Source of the DNA: JBMDXB01 sp048594975
Lineage (GTDB): Bacteria > Acidobacteriota > Vicinamibacteria > Vicinamibacterales > 2-12-FULL-66-21
Direction of reading: 5' to 3'
Length of the DNA: 64,000 nucleotides
NCBI GenBank assembly: GCA_048594975.1
Contig: JBMDXQ010000090.1
Coordinates: forward strand, 372,001 to 436,000
Of the stretch, positions 61,268-64,000 are shown piece by piece. Below the pieces are notes generated by a model. That model was not told where the DNA came from and made no database searches. It was given only the letters and a program-made list of their open reading frames with translations. The translations under genes were made by a program, and so were the position numbers. How positions within the stretch are numbered: position 1 is the stretch's first letter; each line of letters begins with the position of its first letter.

Positions 61268-62142
61268 AGGATGACGCGGCGCCGCTCCTGTCGCGGCTCG
61301 GTCTTGCCCTTCAGCGTCAGCTTCTTCTTGTCGCGGAGCACGTCGATGGTGAACTCCCCGCCCGATTCGATGCGCGCCACCGCCCGCCGGACGTCGCCCG
61401 GGACCTTCACGTCCTCACCGTTGATCGCGGTGATGACATCGCCCGCCTTGATGCCCGCCTTCCCGGCCGCGGAATCAGTCCTTACCGAGGTGACGAGCGC
61501 GCCCGCCTTGGCCCCGAAGTACTCGGCGAGCTGGTCGGACATGTCGCTGACCGTGAGGCCCAGCGCCGTCCCGGTGCGCCACGTAAAGCCTTCGATCAGC
61601 GGCGCGTGCGGCGGCGTTGGCGGCATCGGCACCTTCGGGGTCACGATGCGCGATGGCAGCTCGTAGCGAAGCATCTGGCTGATGTCTCCGCCGAACCCCT
61701 CCCACGCCTCCCGCGGTTGAACCGACAGCGTCGCCTTCTGGCCGTCCCGGACGACCACCGCGGACACGGACCGGCCCGCTGGTGTCTCCTGCACGAGGCG
61801 GGTGAGCTGGCGCGCACTGCGCACGCGCTCGCCGTCGAACTCGACGACGATGTCGCCCGACTTGAACCCCGCCTTCTCGGCAGGGCTGTCCTCGGTGATC
61901 TGTTCGACGACGGCGCCGTGGGAACCGTCCAGTCGTCCCCGCTTGACGTCGTCGTCAGTCACGTCCCGGATGCTCACCCCCAGGCGGCCCCGCCCTGCTG
62001 CAAAGACCTGGACGTCGAACCCGTCGGGTACGTGAGCCACGACTGGCGCGGCGGCCTGTCCGTGCGCGCGAACGACGGCGACCCCGACGCCGCTCGCCAG
62101 GAGCAACGCGCCGGCCAGCGCGATTGCCTTCCACGATTTCAT
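61264..62142 (-). CDS. Secreted protein with two PDZ domains, no protease domain
   Basis: A 292-residue protein with a signal peptide (about 1-27). PDZ domain one covers about 50-145 (GRLGVSIRDV, SPAEKAGFKSGDIVVEFDGE) and PDZ domain two about 190-285 (SAAGKAGIKAGDVITAINGE). The pair is like the C-terminal half of DegP/HtrA or of S1C proteases, but the trypsin-like domain is absent and the signal peptide is directly before the PDZ part. It may be a periplasmic scaffold or a chaperone-like binder of C-termini. The Shine-Dalgarno GGAGG precedes the ATG by 7 nt. Confidence 0.87.
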   Translation of the reverse strand: MKSWKAIALAGALLLASGVGVAVVRAHGQAAAPVVAHVPDGFDVQVFAAGRGRLGVSIRDVTDDDVKRGRLDGSHGAVVEQITEDSPAEKAGFKSGDIVVEFDGERVRSARQLTRLVQETPAGRSVSAVVVRDGQKATLSVQPREAWEGFGGDISQMLRYELPSRIVTPKVPMPPTPPHAPLIEGFTWRTGTALGLTVSDMSDQLAEYFGAKAGALVTSVRTDSAAGKAGIKAGDVITAINGEDVKVPGDVRRAVARIESGGEFTIDVLRDKKKLTLKGKTEPRQERRRVIL

Positions 62143-62435
62143 GAGAACCCTCCGTTAACCGATTCGAAGGGTGAGACGCAGCCCTTCCGGAAATGGTTGT
62201 AGGGGACCGTCCCGCGGGGAGGTCACCGCGTCACCGCGAACGGACGGCGGATCGACCGTTCTGGCCGGTTTTCGTCGACTCTCCCGGGCATGCGATTTGA
62301 TGGAGCCCGTAGCGGTCGCGCGGAGTCAACGGGGTGCGTTAACTCAGGCAGGCGCTGGCATCGCCGCATCCCGTCGCAAGTCTGGTCGATTCCGCGCGGC
62401 CGTTTGTGCCTGTTTGGAGGCGCGTTGAGACCGCC

Positions 62436-62804
62436 ATGCGAACGACCATTGCCAGATTCGGCGCACCGCTCGCACTTGCCGTCATGCTGTCGGGCTGCGC
62501 CCTGGTGACGCGCAACGCCAGCGTCGCCGAGCTGAACCAGAACCCCGGCCGCTATCATGACAAGACCATCGCGATCGATGGCGTGGTCACCAGCTCGTAC
62601 GGGACGTCGTTCCTGCCCATGAACGTCTACCGGGTGAACGACGGTACGGGCGAGGTCACGGTGATCGCGCAGAACAGCCGAGAGGTCCCCTCCAGGGGTG
62701 CCCGCGTGCGCGTCAAGGGGAAGGTCGGAGAGGTGGCGACGATCGGGGGAAAGGCGCTCGGGCTGCACATCCGGCAACACGACCTGGATTTCAAGGACGA
62801 CTAG
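62436..62804 (+). CDS. Small OB-fold-like lipoprotein
   Basis: A 122-residue protein. A signal peptide ends in the lipobox LSGC (C21). The remaining 100 residues form a beta-rich domain with ELNQNPGRYHDKTIAIDGVV, YRVNDGTGEVTVIAQNS and GARVRVKGKVGEVATIGGK. This pattern, a short helix, then a five-strand barrel, resembles the bacterial OB-fold tRNA-anticodon-like and YgiW-type domains. The lipid anchor places it in the periplasm. Alone between the PDZ gene and the second class A hydrolase. Ligand unknown. Confidence 0.75.
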   Translation: MRTTIARFGAPLALAVMLSGCALVTRNASVAELNQNPGRYHDKTIAIDGVVTSSYGTSFLPMNVYRVNDGTGEVTVIAQNSREVPSRGARVRVKGKVGEVATIGGKALGLHIRQHDLDFKDD

Positions 62805-62839
62805 CGGGGTCCCGGCGCGCGTCGTGTGCGCCACGGGCC

Positions 62840-63742
62840 CTAGCGGAGCACCCGCCCGTACTCGGAGCTTCTCGCCACCCGGCTGAAGTACTCGAACGCC
62901 GCCTGCGACGCGGACCGTATCGCCGCTTCGCCGGCGGCGTTGTCTTTCAGGAAGGTCGTCATCACCGCCTGGGCGTACGGCCGATCCTTCACGTACACGA
63001 TTCCCGCATCCACCTCCACGCCTTCGAGCGTGCCCGGCTTGTTCGCGACAGCGACGTCTTCGGGAACAGTCGAGCGCATCGGCGACGCCTTCGACTTGCG
63101 CAGGATGGCCAGGAGCGCCTCCCGGCCCTGCGGTGAGAGACCGTCCCCCCGGTGGATGATGGCCAGCAGCCGCGCCAGTTCCGCCGGCGTCGAGACGTTT
63201 TCCTGTCCGCGGCGCGCCGCGGCGAGGTCGATCATCTTCCTCCTCAAGCGCGTGTGCGTCAGGCCGAGGGAGGCCATGCGCCGGGTGACCGCGTCCATGC
63301 CGACCGCGTCGATGAGGACGTTGGTCGCGGTGTTGTCGCTGAGAACGATCATCAACGTCGCGTAATCGCGAATCGACAGCGACGGCGTGGTCAGCTCGTT
63401 GAGGATGCCGGTGCCGCCCACGGCGCTGGCGCGGTCGAGTGCCTGGCGCGCATCGAGCTGGATACGGCCGTCGTCCGCCTGGCGGAACAGCTCGTAAAGG
63501 ATTGCGAGCTTGATCGTGGACGCCGTCGGAAACACCTCGTTGGCGAGGCGCTCGAGGCGTTCGTCGGACTCGAGCCCGACGATGGCGAAGCCCATCACGC
63601 CGTCGAGCGCGCCGGCGATCGCGTCGAGGCGCTCGCCGAGCTTCGCGCGTAGCTCCGCAGCCTTCGCCTCCTGCGCGCCGTGCGCTCGTCCGGCAGCGGC
63701 GGCGACGAAGAGGAGGAGGAGGGCCGCGATCAGGCGCGTCAC
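62840..63742 (-). CDS. Secreted class A beta-lactamase-like serine hydrolase (second copy)
   Basis: A 300-residue protein with a signal peptide (1-22). The fold motifs are STIK (S75, K78), SDN in MIVLSDNTATNVLI (S135-N137) and KPG in place of KTG (K235-G237). RRKMIDLAAARRGQENV fills the omega-loop area; the usual ExxLN is not present. Closer in motif spacing to class A enzymes than the copy at 28461, but still not a standard beta-lactamase. GTG start, overlapping the stop of the upstream phosphatase by 4 nt, so both are co-expressed. Confidence 0.85.
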   Translation of the reverse strand: MTRLIAALLLLFVAAAAGRAHGAQEAKAAELRAKLGERLDAIAGALDGVMGFAIVGLESDERLERLANEVFPTASTIKLAILYELFRQADDGRIQLDARQALDRASAVGGTGILNELTTPSLSIRDYATLMIVLSDNTATNVLIDAVGMDAVTRRMASLGLTHTRLRRKMIDLAAARRGQENVSTPAELARLLAIIHRGDGLSPQGREALLAILRKSKASPMRSTVPEDVAVANKPGTLEGVEVDAGIVYVKDRPYAQAVMTTFLKDNAAGEAAIRSASQAAFEYFSRVARSSEYGRVLR

Positions 63743-64000
63743 GCCGTGATCCTCACAGCGACCGCCGTCATGTCGTCGTTCGGCGGCGCGTCGCGGCGCC
63801 AGTCGGCCACTGCGTCGAAGATGTTCTCGACGAGCTTGGCGGGCGGGAGTTCGTTGTTGCGGCTCACCACGTCGAGCAGGCGCTCGGCGGTGAACTCCTG
63901 TCCGTGCTCGTTCATCGCCTCGAAGACGCCGTCGCTGCAGAACACGAACAGGTCGCCGGCGTGCATGGCGTAGGTGACTTCGTCGTAGGTGGATCCGGGA
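63739..64000 (-). CDS. SpoIIE-type PP2C phosphatase, C-terminal part (runs off the window)
   Basis: The last 86 codons of a gene that starts beyond the right edge. PGSTYDEVTYAMHAGDLFVF, CSDGVFEAMNEHG and PPNDDMTAVAVRI show the metal-binding Asp residues of the C-terminal part of the SpoIIE/PP2C fold. It is a different protein from the phosphatase at 49199. Its stop overlaps the start of the class A hydrolase (GTGA). Confidence 0.85.
   Translation of the reverse strand, partial: PGSTYDEVTYAMHAGDLFVFCSDGVFEAMNEHGQEFTAERLLDVVSRNNELPPAKLVENIFDAVADWRRDAPPNDDMTAVAVRITA

Overview
The window is uniformly GC-rich and reads like an Acidobacteriota chromosome, most plausibly of the Vicinamibacteria type. 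This is an inference from gene families, not from a marker gene. The main pointers are a PadR regulator paired with a giant two-unit FtsX/MacB permease (the acidobacterial duplicated orphan permease, ADOP, family), a VWFA-related protein of the acidobacterial type, a winged-helix/TolB/TPR regulator, and many secreted metallopeptidases. I see no rRNA, tRNA, CRISPR array, prophage, integrase or insertion sequence.

Layout. 1-218 is the start of a PQQ-like beta-propeller protein. 314-960 is a scrambled patch holding a decayed cyclophilin and a scrap of an ADOP permease. 965-6106 (minus) is a four-gene efflux operon: three HlyD-type adaptors and one MacB-type permease, joined by ATGA overlaps, with no ATPase. 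6107-6743 is a second decayed patch. 6744-9852 (minus) is padR plus the ADOP permease under a palindromic operator. 9954-14728 (minus) is an ArsR/methyltransferase regulator coupled to cobalamin-dependent methionine synthase. 15002-23277 has two alpha/beta hydrolases, oligoendopeptidase F, an MFS exporter on the other strand and a large DUF349 protein. 23376-31592 has an amidohydrolase, an MFS transporter, an unknown protein, a frameshifted flavin amine oxidase, a class A serine hydrolase, a DUF2157 remnant and the winged-helix/TPR regulator. 31625-38368 (minus) is a compact operon: PLP deaminase, beta-CASP metallo-hydrolase, M49 dipeptidyl peptidase III and a HEAT-cyclophilin fusion. 38393-50374 holds an MTHFR-like protein, four further PLP enzymes, an SDR, OmpA and VWA proteins, an AI-2E-type permease, a small membrane protein and a SpoIIE-type phosphatase. 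50359-64000 holds a GT-C membrane protein, an M1 aminopeptidase, an isolated NuoG-like iron-sulfur protein coupled to DsbD, a lipid-kinase-like protein, a GAF protein, a double-PDZ protein, a small lipoprotein, a second class A serine hydrolase and a partial SpoIIE phosphatase.

Themes. Methyl-group metabolism recurs: metH with its own regulator, and an MTHFR-like gene. Envelope work dominates the rest: efflux, disulfide chemistry, peptidases, OmpA, lipoproteins. About fifteen genes share one start architecture: a -10-like TANNNT hexamer ends only 6-10 nt before the start codon, which predicts leaderless mRNAs. Two divergent pairs use this arrangement with only 24-26 bp between start codons. 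Several different short inverted or tandem repeats sit in intergenic gaps, and one lies in frame inside metH. I consider the compact divergent leaderless promoters, the metH insertion and the ArsR-methyltransferase/metH unit the most worthwhile leads.
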